Source: Ferrimicrobium sp.
Lineage (GTDB): Bacteria; Actinomycetota; Acidimicrobiia; Acidimicrobiales; Acidimicrobiaceae
Assembly (NCBI GenBank): GCA_027365375.1
Contig: DAHXNM010000253.1
Span: 1-8,618 of the forward strand
Direction of reading: 5' to 3'
DNA: 8,618 nt
Shown piece by piece: positions 1-6,408 of the stretch. Numbering within the stretch: position 1 is the first letter of the stretch; each line of letters begins with the position of its first letter. A program made the position numbers and the translations under genes. Below the pieces are notes generated by a model. That model saw nothing but the letters and a program-made list of their open reading frames with translations. It did not search any database and had not been told where the DNA came from.

Positions 1-1098
1 TGGCAACTTCTGGCGCATGCACGGCGCAACTTTGGTGACAAGTGGCGTGGGATCAGCGATCCTGATACACGATATAGGCAGCGTTACGTCGATCTTTGGG
101 CAAATCCGGAGGTGCGTGAGAGGTTGAAACTAAGATCGCGAATCGTGGCGCAGCTGCGCAGCGATCTGGGCGATCGTGGCTTTATGGAGGTCGAGACTCC
201 TATTCTGCAACCGATCGCCTCGGGTGCGATTGCGAAGCCATTCGTCACTCACCACAACGCGCTCGATGCTGACTTCTTCCTTCGGATAGCACCGGAACTC
301 TACCTAAAGCGGCTGGTGGTTGGTGGTTTTGAGCGCGTGTTTGAGTTGGGACGTGATTTCCGGAATGAAGGACTGTCCCCACGCCACAACCCAGAGTTCA
401 GCATGCTCGAGGTATATCAGGCCTACACCGACGTCTACGGGATGATTGAGCTCACCGAGATGCTTATCTCACATGCGGCGCTCGCAGCTAGGGCATCTCT
501 CCAGGTATCCTGCCAGGGTCAGGTCATCGACCTCGCTCCACCGTATCGGCGGGCGACCATGGAGGAGCTTGTATCTGAGGCGCTTGGACAACCGGTACGC
601 CTTGAGGACGGTCGTCAACGGCTCGCAGATCTCGCAGCCGATCACGCCGTCAAGGTTGAGACCGGTGATGGCCCTGGCCGTATCCTTTTCTCGCTCTATG
701 AAGCTCTAGTCGAGTCTGCTCTTGTGCAGCCAACCTTTGTGCTTGACTTTCCCAAAGAGGTCTCCCCTTTGGCCCGCGACCACCGTGATCGATCCAAAGC
801 TGGTCGTGTTGAGCAGTTCGACCTGGTGATACTCGGACGGGAGATCGGCACCGCATATTCAGAGTTAAACGACCCCGAAGAGCAACGTAGCCGCTTCTAC
901 CAACAGGCGCAGGCACGATTGCAGGGCGATGACGAGGCGATGGTGCTCGATGAGGACTTTCTCCGTGCACTTGAGCACGGCATGCCGCCTACGGGCGGGC
1001 TAGGCATCGGGGTCGACCGCCTGGTGATTCTCTTGACAGATGCTCCTCACATCAAAGAGGTGATTGCATTTCCTGCGCTTCGACCAGAGTCATTGTGA
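1..1098 (+). CDS. lysS: Lysyl-tRNA synthetase, class II (5'-truncated by window edge)
   Basis: This gene charges tRNA-Lys with lysine in the cytoplasm. The reading frame is open from base 1, so the gene begins outside the window. The 365 residues seen are the catalytic part of a protein usually near 500 residues, and the N-terminal OB-fold anticodon-binding domain is missing. The first residues (DKWRGISD, then RYRQRYVDL) match the linker that follows the OB domain in LysRS. Class II motifs, counted from the first codon in the window, are motif 1 FMEVETP (61-67), motif 2 FRNEG (120-124) with HNPEF (129-133), and motif 3 GIGVDR (335-340). The tail EVIAFPALRPE is also typical. The linker before motif 1 rules out the shorter EF-P lysylase EpmA. 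A GTG at base 112 lies inside the catalytic domain and is not a credible start. The gene ends in TGA and converges on the synthase gene 34 bases away. Confidence 0.96.
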   Translation, partial: WQLLAHARRNFGDKWRGISDPDTRYRQRYVDLWANPEVRERLKLRSRIVAQLRSDLGDRGFMEVETPILQPIASGAIAKPFVTHHNALDADFFLRIAPELYLKRLVVGGFERVFELGRDFRNEGLSPRHNPEFSMLEVYQAYTDVYGMIELTEMLISHAALAARASLQVSCQGQVIDLAPPYRRATMEELVSEALGQPVRLEDGRQRLADLAADHAVKVETGDGPGRILFSLYEALVESALVQPTFVLDFPKEVSPLARDHRDRSKAGRVEQFDLVILGREIGTAYSELNDPEEQRSRFYQQAQARLQGDDEAMVLDEDFLRALEHGMPPTGGLGIGVDRLVILLTDAPHIKEVIAFPALRPESL

Positions 1099-1147
1099 CG
1101 TTTTTGCAGTCAGAGCTGGAGTAAATGACGTCTCAGGTCGCGAGACG
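1089..1147. terminator. Possible weak bidirectional termination region between convergent genes
   Basis: Two weak hairpins sit at the junction of lysS and the convergent synthase gene. On the plus strand, GTCA-TTG-TGAC (1089-1099) overlaps the lysS stop and is followed by five T residues (1101-1105). The stem is only 4 bp. On the minus strand, CGTCTC (1142-1147) pairs with GAGACG (1129-1134) across a 7-base loop at the end of the synthase gene, without a proper T tract. Neither is convincing alone. The convergent arrangement makes termination here expected. Confidence 0.25.
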
Positions 1148-2164
1148 CAGAAATCCAGTTCCCTGATCAACCGCCATGTGGGCGGAGTCTATGAGCTGCG
1201 CTAGGAGATTGATCACCCAGCTGAAATCGTAGCGATCGAGTTGGGTGACGAGCTCAGTAACGCGGTCTCGATACTGTTCCATGGCAGCAAGTGACTCTTG
1301 CAGAGCTCCAGAGCTACGGAGGAGCTCAGCGATCTGACGGAGATTCCTCGCGGTGCTGGCATGCGGGAGCAGTCGAGACAATGTCTGCCCGGCGGTCGGA
1401 TCCGCGAGGAGGAGTATGACCGGCAACGTGTAGATGCCCTCAACGAGATCCTGGCCAGGCTCCTTCTTTAGAACCTCCTTAGGTGCAAAGATGTCCATGA
1501 TGTCATCTCGAATTTGGAAAACCATCCCGATCGATTCGCCTATCTCGGTGAACTTGGTAACCTCGTCGTCATCGAGGCCCGCAATCAGCGCCGGGATCCG
1601 AGCGGACGCGGCCATGAGGGATGCAGTCTTGCCGGAGATCGCGGCGAGATACTCGGCACGGTTGCGATCGAGTCGATGAGCGGCCGCCACCTCAAGGATT
1701 TGACCCTCGCACATGCGAGCAAGGGTGTCTGCTAGCAGAGTTGCGATCTCTTGACTCAGTCGCGCTGAGATCCCCGCTGCCTTCGCGAGCAGGTAGTCTC
1801 CAGTCACGATGGCGATCAAGTTGCCAAACTTCAGGTTGACGCTCTGAACCCCGCGGCGTTCGTTGGCCTCGTCCATGACATCATCGTGATACAACGATGC
1901 GAGATGGACTAGCTCTACCGCTACCGCACCTTGCACCATCGCGGAGCCAGAGAACGAAGCTATTTTCTCCGGAGACCATCCGAGCGCATGGGCAACGGCG
2001 AAGGAGATCATCGGGCGGACCCGCTTTCCTCCCGCTGCTATGAGATGGGTTGCCGCCTCGCTGATCATCGGGTCACCTGTCGTGGCGACCTCGCGTAGCT
2101 GTTCCTCGAGAAGGACTAAGGATCGGCTCATCCAGGACTCTGTTAGACTGATTTCGTATTCCAC
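1133..2164 (-). CDS. Long-chain all-trans polyprenyl diphosphate synthase
   Basis: This 343-residue enzyme belongs to the trans-isoprenyl diphosphate synthase family, which condenses isopentenyl diphosphate onto an allylic primer. It carries GGKRVRP (45-51), the first Asp-rich motif DDVMD (94-98) followed by ERRG, and the second Asp-rich motif DDIMD (220-224) followed by GQDLVEG (237-243). Residues 4 and 5 before the first motif are Ser90 and Ala89. Small residues there leave the product tunnel open, which points to a long product (about C30-C50, for example a menaquinone side chain) rather than farnesyl or geranylgeranyl diphosphate. Product length is inferred. The start is a GTG at 2164. 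A later ATG at 2131 (residue 12) is an alternative without a clear ribosome binding site. The gene stands alone, convergent with lysS and divergent from clpC. It could be named hepT-, ispB- or grcC-like, but the exact orthologue cannot be fixed. Confidence 0.93.
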   Translation of the reverse strand: MEYEISLTESWMSRSLVLLEEQLREVATTGDPMISEAATHLIAAGGKRVRPMISFAVAHALGWSPEKIASFSGSAMVQGAVAVELVHLASLYHDDVMDEANERRGVQSVNLKFGNLIAIVTGDYLLAKAAGISARLSQEIATLLADTLARMCEGQILEVAAAHRLDRNRAEYLAAISGKTASLMAASARIPALIAGLDDDEVTKFTEIGESIGMVFQIRDDIMDIFAPKEVLKKEPGQDLVEGIYTLPVILLLADPTAGQTLSRLLPHASTARNLRQIAELLRSSGALQESLAAMEQYRDRVTELVTQLDRYDFSWVINLLAQLIDSAHMAVDQGTGFLRLAT

Positions 2165-2202
2165 CGCCCTCTACCCTAGAGGCTCTGGTGATGTAAGCAC
2201 AA
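2165..2202 (-). promoter_or_regulatory. Candidate promoter of the polyprenyl synthase, possibly giving a leaderless mRNA
   Basis: On the minus strand, a TAGGGT hexamer (2178-2173) fits the actinobacterial -10 pattern TAnnnT. A TTGTGC (2202-2197) lies 18 bases upstream as a weak -35. The -10 ends 8 bases before the GTG start, so initiation at or next to the GTG would give a leaderless transcript. An AGAGGG stretch (2172-2167) is too close to the GTG (2 bases) to be a good Shine-Dalgarno, which also favours leaderless translation. No experimental support is visible. Confidence 0.35.
2168..2182. repeat. Short perfect inverted repeat at the synthase promoter
   Basis: CCTCTA (2168-2173) and TAGAGG (2177-2182) form a perfect 6-bp dyad around a 3-base spacer. 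The dyad covers the candidate -10 hexamer and lies 3 bases from the GTG start of the synthase. It could be a small operator. If transcription starts further upstream, it could be an RNA hairpin hiding the AGAGG in front of the start. Confidence 0.4.
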
Positions 2203-2340
2203 TGCCGGTCGCCAATAGTGGGCCAATGAGCTGATAGATAACGTAAATCAGGATTGGATAAATTCATGGTTGTGTTTGCCGTTCAGGAGGACGATAGCAG
2301 TCAGGAATGAGACGAGGAGCTGTGACAAATTGGACGTGAG

Positions 2341-2400
2341 CGCCTGAGGGCAGAGATGAGCGGCCACGCTGTCAGCTAGTGGGCCGTAGCTCCTCAGGTG
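2341..2400. other. 60-nt two-tier stem-loop, possible structured RNA or attenuator
   Basis: An outer stem pairs 2341-2349 with 2392-2400 (9 bp, one G-U; core CCTGAGG with CCTCAGG). After an internal loop, an inner stem pairs CGGCCAC (2361-2367) with GTGGGCCG (2379-2386), 7 bp with one bulged G, closing an 11-base loop. On the plus strand the outer stem is followed by ATTTTG, a short U run. No gene ends here on either strand, so an ordinary gene terminator is unlikely. A leader structure of clpC, a small RNA or an attenuator would fit. The pairing was traced by hand and no folding energy was computed. Confidence 0.45.
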
Positions 2401-2461
2401 ATTTTGCAGGTAGGCTGGCTGGACGGTGTTGGCGATGAGCTGTCAGTCATGGGAGGCTGGT

Positions 2462-2511
2462 GAAAGCTTCATGATGTTGACGGGCATGGAAAGCTTGTCA
2501 TTGGTGTTGAC
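2462..2511 (+). repeat. Pair of imperfect direct repeats upstream of clpC
   Basis: Two copies share the ends GAAAGCTT and GTTGAC. Copy 1 spans 2462-2481 with 6 bases between the shared blocks. Copy 2 spans 2489-2511 with 9 bases between them and includes a similar CAT in the middle. The copies are offset by 27-30 bases and lie 78-127 bases before the clpC start. Each GTTGAC contains a -35-like TTGAC. They may be tandem binding sites for a clpC regulator. No known operator was recognised. Confidence 0.45.
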
Positions 2512-2573
2512 TAGACTGATGACAATATAGATCGAGGTTGTGAAGTCGGGTGACTCCGGCTAGGAATCTCGAT

Positions 2574-2591
2574 GAGGAGGCAGTTAACTTG
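2574..2591 (+). promoter_or_regulatory. Ribosome binding site that fixes the clpC start at a TTG
   Basis: GAGGAGG (2574-2580) is a near-perfect Shine-Dalgarno and stands 8 bases before TTG (2589-2591). Initiation there gives MFERFTDRAR, the normal N-terminus of ClpC proteins. The upstream in-frame GTG at 2550 would add 13 residues unlike any ClpC N-terminus I know and would place this SD inside the coding region. Confidence 0.9.
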
Positions 2592-5078
2592 TTCGAACGT
2601 TTTACGGATCGTGCTCGCCGGGTATTGGTACTCGCTCAAGAGGAGGCCAAGCTTCTCCACCATAACTACATCGGGACCGAGCACATATTGCTTGGTCTGG
2701 TGCATGAGGGTGATGGAATCGCCGCCAAGGCGTTGGAGTCGCTTGGCGTCACGCTCGAAGGATTGCGTGAAGAGGTTGTGAAGCTCGCTGAGCCTTCGTC
2801 TGGCCCAACTCCAAACTCACCGGCCTTCACGGTTAGTGCCAAGAAGGTGCTTGAGTACTCGCTGCGCGAGGCGCTACAGCTTGGCCACAACTACATCGGG
2901 ACCGAGCACATGCTTCTTGGGCTGGTCCGAGAGGGTGAAGGAACTGGATCGAAGGTTCTTATGAACCTCGGAATCGATCTGACCAGGGTCCGTTCACAGG
3001 TCATGCAGATTCTTACCACCTACGAAGGCAAGCAGCCTGCGGGTGCAGGAGTCGGCCCATCGACTGGCCAAGAGCAATCCGGAGGCTCTGCGGTTCTCGA
3101 CCAGTTTGGGCGGAACCTTACGCAGATGGCTCGGGAGCACAAGCTTGATCCGGTGGTTGGACGCGACCGGGAGATCGAGCGGATGATGCAGGTTCTCTCT
3201 CGCCGCCAGAAGAATAACCCAGTGTTGATTGGTGAGCCAGGGGTTGGCAAGTCGGCCATCGTTGAGGGGCTCGCTGAGAAGATCGTCCAAGGTGATGTTC
3301 CTGACACACTGAGAGGCAAGCAGATCTACACCCTCGACCTTGGGGCTCTCGTCGCTGGTAGCCGCTACCGCGGAGACTTTGAGGAGCGCTTGAAGAAGGT
3401 GCTTAAAGAGGTGCGGACCAAGGAGAATATCGTTCTCTTCATTGACGAGATTCATACGCTGGTTGGTGCTGGCGCTGCCGAAGGTGCGATCGATGCAGCC
3501 TCTATTTTGAAGCCAATGTTGGCTCGTGGCGAGTTGCAGACGATCGGAGCCACCACGATCGATGAATATCGTAAGCATTTTGAGAAGGACGCGGCTCTAG
3601 AGCGCCGCTTTCAGCCGATCACGGTTGGAGAGCCTTCGATCGAGGATACTTTCGAGATCCTAAAGGGTCTTCGTGAGCGTTATGAGACCCACCATAACGT
3701 TACTATCACAGATGAGGCCCTGGTAGCGGCGGCAAATATGGCTGACCGATACATCTCGGATCGCTTCCTCCCCGATAAGGCTATCGATCTCATCGACGAG
3801 GCTGGTAGCCGGTTACGAATCAAGCGCGTCACCTCTCCACCGGAGCTGCGAAAGATCGATGATGATCTCGTGCGTACTCGCAAAGATAAAGATTCTGCGC
3901 TAGCACGACAGAACTTCGATGAAGCCAAGCGACTCTCCACCAGAGAAGGTGAACTCGCACAGCGCAAGAGCGAGTTGGAGGCCTCCTGGAAAGAGGAGGG
4001 CAAGGAGCGCTACGGTGTCGTAGACGAGGAGGTCATAGCCGAGGTTTTGGCGATGTGGACCGGTATTCCTGTCAATCGTCTCACCGAGGAGGAGACGGCA
4101 AAGCTGCTGCGAATGGAGGACGAACTTCATCGTCGTATCGTTGGTCAGCAGGAGGCTATATCTGCGCTCTCAAGATCGATTCGCCGTACGCATGCTGGTC
4201 TGAAGGACCCACGACGCCCATCGGGGTCGTTTATCTTCCTGGGCCCGACCGGAGTCGGAAAGACCGAGTTGGCTAAGACGCTGGCGGAGTTCTTATTCGG
4301 CGATCCGGATGCCCTCATTCAGCTCGACATGAGTGAATACATGGAGAAGCACACGGTTGCACGTCTTGTCGGCTCTCCCCCTGGGTATGTTGGATACGAC
4401 GAGGGTGGTCAGCTCACTGAGGCGGTACGTAGGAAGCCATTCTCGGTCGTGCTCTTTGACGAGATCGAGAAGGCACATCCGGATATTTTCAACACGTTGC
4501 TCCAGATACTTGAGGATGGACGGCTTACGGATGCCCAAGGTAGAGCGGTCGACTTCAAGAATACGATCTTGATCATGACCTCCAACCTTGGGAGCGCTGA
4601 TCTCCACAAGAGCCAGGTGGGCTTCTCTAGAAGTACGGATGCCGTCAACCATGAGAAGATGCGGATCAAGCTGAATGAGGCGCTTAAGACACACTTCAAG
4701 CCCGAGTTTTTGAACCGCATCGATGAGGTGATCGTCTTCCATGAGCTCACGCAGCCAGAGGTGGAGAAGATTGTCGATCTGTTGTTCAAGCGAATTCAGA
4801 AGCAGCTGGAGACGAAGGGCATCGGTATCGAACTGACTGAGTCGGTGCGCGCTCATCTAGCTAAGGTTGGTTACGATCGTGAACTTGGAGCGCGTCCTCT
4901 ACGTCGTACGCTGCAGCGGTTGATCGAGGATCCACTCTCTGAACGGCTGCTCAACAAGGAGTTCCACGCTGGCGAGATGGTCGTTGTCGATCTCGATGGA
5001 GAAGAAGTGGTGTTCCGTGTTATCGAGGGCGTAGACCCAACTCCCATGGAGCTCGCGGAGTCCTCAAGCGCCGACTGA
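2589..5078 (+). CDS. clpC: ClpC-type AAA+ unfoldase of the Clp protease
   Basis: ClpC is a hexameric ATP-driven unfoldase that feeds substrates to the ClpP peptidase in the cytoplasm. From the TTG start it has 829 residues, normal for the family. The Clp_N domain shows two repeats, each with HNYIGTEH (25-32 and 100-107). The first AAA+ module has Walker A GEPGVGKS (215-222) and Walker B VLFIDE (282-287). A UVR-like coiled segment lies near 425-463, which separates ClpC from ClpB and ClpA. The second AAA+ module has Walker A GPTGVGKT (552-559), Walker B VVLFDE (620-625) and LNRID (708-712). VGF (677-679) lies in the position of the ClpP-docking loop, so a protease role rather than disaggregation is expected. 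It is followed 51 bases later by radA with no visible terminator. Upstream regulation is unclear. Confidence 0.97.
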   Translation: MFERFTDRARRVLVLAQEEAKLLHHNYIGTEHILLGLVHEGDGIAAKALESLGVTLEGLREEVVKLAEPSSGPTPNSPAFTVSAKKVLEYSLREALQLGHNYIGTEHMLLGLVREGEGTGSKVLMNLGIDLTRVRSQVMQILTTYEGKQPAGAGVGPSTGQEQSGGSAVLDQFGRNLTQMAREHKLDPVVGRDREIERMMQVLSRRQKNNPVLIGEPGVGKSAIVEGLAEKIVQGDVPDTLRGKQIYTLDLGALVAGSRYRGDFEERLKKVLKEVRTKENIVLFIDEIHTLVGAGAAEGAIDAASILKPMLARGELQTIGATTIDEYRKHFEKDAALERRFQPITVGEPSIEDTFEILKGLRERYETHHNVTITDEALVAAANMADRYISDRFLPDKAIDLIDEAGSRLRIKRVTSPPELRKIDDDLVRTRKDKDSALARQNFDEAKRLSTREGELAQRKSELEASWKEEGKERYGVVDEEVIAEVLAMWTGIPVNRLTEEETAKLLRMEDELHRRIVGQQEAISALSRSIRRTHAGLKDPRRPSGSFIFLGPTGVGKTELAKTLAEFLFGDPDALIQLDMSEYMEKHTVARLVGSPPGYVGYDEGGQLTEAVRRKPFSVVLFDEIEKAHPDIFNTLLQILEDGRLTDAQGRAVDFKNTILIMTSNLGSADLHKSQVGFSRSTDAVNHEKMRIKLNEALKTHFKPEFLNRIDEVIVFHELTQPEVEKIVDLLFKRIQKQLETKGIGIELTESVRAHLAKVGYDRELGARPLRRTLQRLIEDPLSERLLNKEFHAGEMVVVDLDGEEVVFRVIEGVDPTPMELAESSSAD
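2664..2911 (+). repeat. Identical 23-bp DNA repeat inside the clpC N-domain
   Basis: Bases 2664-2686 and 2889-2911 are identical over 23 bp and encode the core of the YIGTEH segment in both Clp_N repeats, including the same synonymous codons. The two-repeat protein architecture is ancestral to Clp N-domains. Identity at the DNA level could be chance codon preference or local gene conversion. Confidence 0.75.
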
Positions 5079-5129
5079 GTGGATGTTTGGAATCGTAGGA
5101 TGTCAGAGTCTCGCACTAGACCGGAGTAG

Positions 5130-6404
5130 ATGAAGCAGAAGTTTCAGTGCTCCGGTTGCGGCGAACTACATCTCACCTGGATGGGACAGTGTTCAAGCTG
5201 TGGTCAATGGGGCCTCATAGCAGAAGAGGTTACGGGGTCACGTCGCAGCTCCGCATTTAAGCAGCCAGTTCCACTCTCTAAGGTTGAACGTAGGCTCGAG
5301 CGGCGGCTTGCATCTGGTATTGGAGGTTTTGACAATCTCCTTGGTGACGGCTTCGTTCTCGGGTCGGTCGTACTCGTCTCTGGTGAGCCCGGTGTGGGGA
5401 AGTCCTCTCTGATCCTCGGCATGTCTGCCGGGATCATGGAGTCGACTCCGAGTCTATATATCTCGGCGGAGGAGACTAGTCTCCAGCTCGCAGAGCGTGC
5501 GGAAAGGCTCGCAGGGTCCTTTGACCGTCTGCTGGTGCTTGCTACTCGTGACAGTGACGAGGCGCTTGCGGCTATTGAGGCGACAGAGGCGAAGTTTGTA
5601 ATTGTCGATTCACTCCAAGCGTTGGCCATTGGTGTAACGCTGATGAAGGAGTTCGTCGACGCGGTGGTCAGGCTTGCCAAGTTGCGCGAGATCGTTGTCG
5701 TCGTGATTGGACAGGTAACCAAGGACGGCGATCTGCTGGGCCCTCGGTACGTTGAGCATATGGTGGACGCTTCACTGATGCTCGAGACGACTGGGGCACC
5801 TGGAATTAGGCGGATTATGGTCCGAAAAAATCGGTTTGGACCTAGCGATGGAGTGCGTCGCTTTGCACTGGAGGCCAGTGGCGTCCGCATGATCGAGGAG
5901 AGCAATCGCCTCGATGGCACACCAGAGGTCGGGCGTGCCTGGGCTGGTGTACGAGTTGGTCGTCTCGCTCAGATTGTAGAGGTGAATGCGCTTGTCGGGC
6001 CAAAGTCAAAGGGTCGCCTACTTTCGCGAGGGATTGAGACCGATCGAGTTCGTTATCTTCTGTCGGTGATTGACAAACACTGCGACCTCGACCTTTCTGA
6101 TCGGGAGGTCTTGGTCGCGGTGCCGAGTGGGGGTGTGGTGGTGGATCCACGTGTTGATCTGGCGCTGGCGATTGCGTTAGTGAGTTCACGACGCTCACTA
6201 GCGTTGGCACGGCCGTTGGTTGCTTGTGCGGAGATCGGGCTCCTTGGCGAGTTGATCCCCGACGAGGCGATACGTGCGCTCACGCAGACGTTGCCGGTGG
6301 CTGCCAACGAGATCATTACGCCGAGGACACGGCCTTACCTCCGTGAGGTGCTCGAGGGGCTCGGTCTCTATAAGCCAGAGCGGCTTCAGGTGGTAGGCTT
6401 GTAG
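5130..6404 (+). CDS. radA: DNA repair protein RadA (Sms)
   Basis: RadA is a RecA-related hexameric helicase that promotes branch migration during recombinational repair. The 424-residue protein has the full family layout: a C4 zinc finger (Cys7, Cys10, Cys21, Cys24), Walker A GEPGVGKS (85-92), an ISAEE segment (111-115), a Walker B-like strand ending at Asp160 (FVIVDS), the RadA signature KNRFG (233-237), and a C-terminal Lon-protease-like domain from about 270 onward. The length is slightly below the usual 450 or so. The ATG at 5130 is the first possible start because an in-frame TAG lies directly before it. A GGAG (5123-5126) precedes it at a short spacing of 3 bases. disA starts 4 bases after its stop, and RadA is reported to bind and inhibit DisA in other bacteria, so co-expression makes functional sense. 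Confidence 0.97.
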   Translation: MKQKFQCSGCGELHLTWMGQCSSCGQWGLIAEEVTGSRRSSAFKQPVPLSKVERRLERRLASGIGGFDNLLGDGFVLGSVVLVSGEPGVGKSSLILGMSAGIMESTPSLYISAEETSLQLAERAERLAGSFDRLLVLATRDSDEALAAIEATEAKFVIVDSLQALAIGVTLMKEFVDAVVRLAKLREIVVVVIGQVTKDGDLLGPRYVEHMVDASLMLETTGAPGIRRIMVRKNRFGPSDGVRRFALEASGVRMIEESNRLDGTPEVGRAWAGVRVGRLAQIVEVNALVGPKSKGRLLSRGIETDRVRYLLSVIDKHCDLDLSDREVLVAVPSGGVVVDPRVDLALAIALVSSRRSLALARPLVACAEIGLLGELIPDEAIRALTQTLPVAANEIITPRTRPYLREVLEGLGLYKPERLQVVGL

Positions 6405-6408
6405 CCAG

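Larger units (their letters stand above)
2203..2588. other. Non-coding divergent intergenic region upstream of clpC
   Basis: There is no convincing gene between the synthase and clpC. The only open frames are short, have no recognisable protein and lack ribosome binding sites at proper spacing. The segment should hold the clpC promoter, but no textbook -35/-10 pair stands out. TTGAC occurs at 2477 and 2507 and a TAGACT at 2512, without correct spacing between elements. CIRCE, HAIR and ClgR-like operators were looked for by eye and not found. The stretch does contain a stem-loop and a direct-repeat pair, listed separately. Confidence 0.6.

Noticed and set aside
112..1098. A stand-alone LysRS-like protein (EpmA/PoxA type) starting at the GTG at 112
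   Set aside because: The same frame is open to base 1 and encodes the LysRS linker (DKWRGISD, RYRQRYVDL), so this is a truncated full-length lysS.
2073..2267. Short minus-strand open frame crossing the synthase start
   Set aside because: It overlaps the first codons of the synthase in another frame and encodes nothing recognisable.
2320..2335. TGTGA half of a Crp operator at 2321-2325
   Set aside because: The matching TCACA half-site is absent at the required spacing.
2307..2339. Tiny open frame MRRGAVTNWT just before the 2341-2400 stem-loop, suggestive of a leader peptide
   Set aside because: AGGAGG (2285-2290) is 16 bases from the ATG, the peptide has no run of regulatory codons, and no amino acid biosynthesis gene follows.
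2200..2470. Scattered short repeats TAGTGGGCC (2216, 2377) and GCTGTCAG (2368, 2439)
   Set aside because: Only two copies each, irregular spacing and no common flanks. They are compatible with chance.
2495..2535. Sigma-70-like clpC promoter using TTGACT (2507-2512) and TATAGA (2526-2531)
   Set aside because: The spacer is only 13 bases. Other -35/-10 pairings nearby are also off, so no clpC promoter is called.
2994..3578. 194-codon open frame antisense to clpC
   Set aside because: It mirrors highly conserved clpC coding sequence. The protein is low-complexity shadow sequence with no family resemblance.
5204..5920. 238-codon open frame antisense to radA
   Set aside because: The composition is dominated by Ser/Arg/Thr, as expected of a shadow frame, and radA on the other strand is fully supported.
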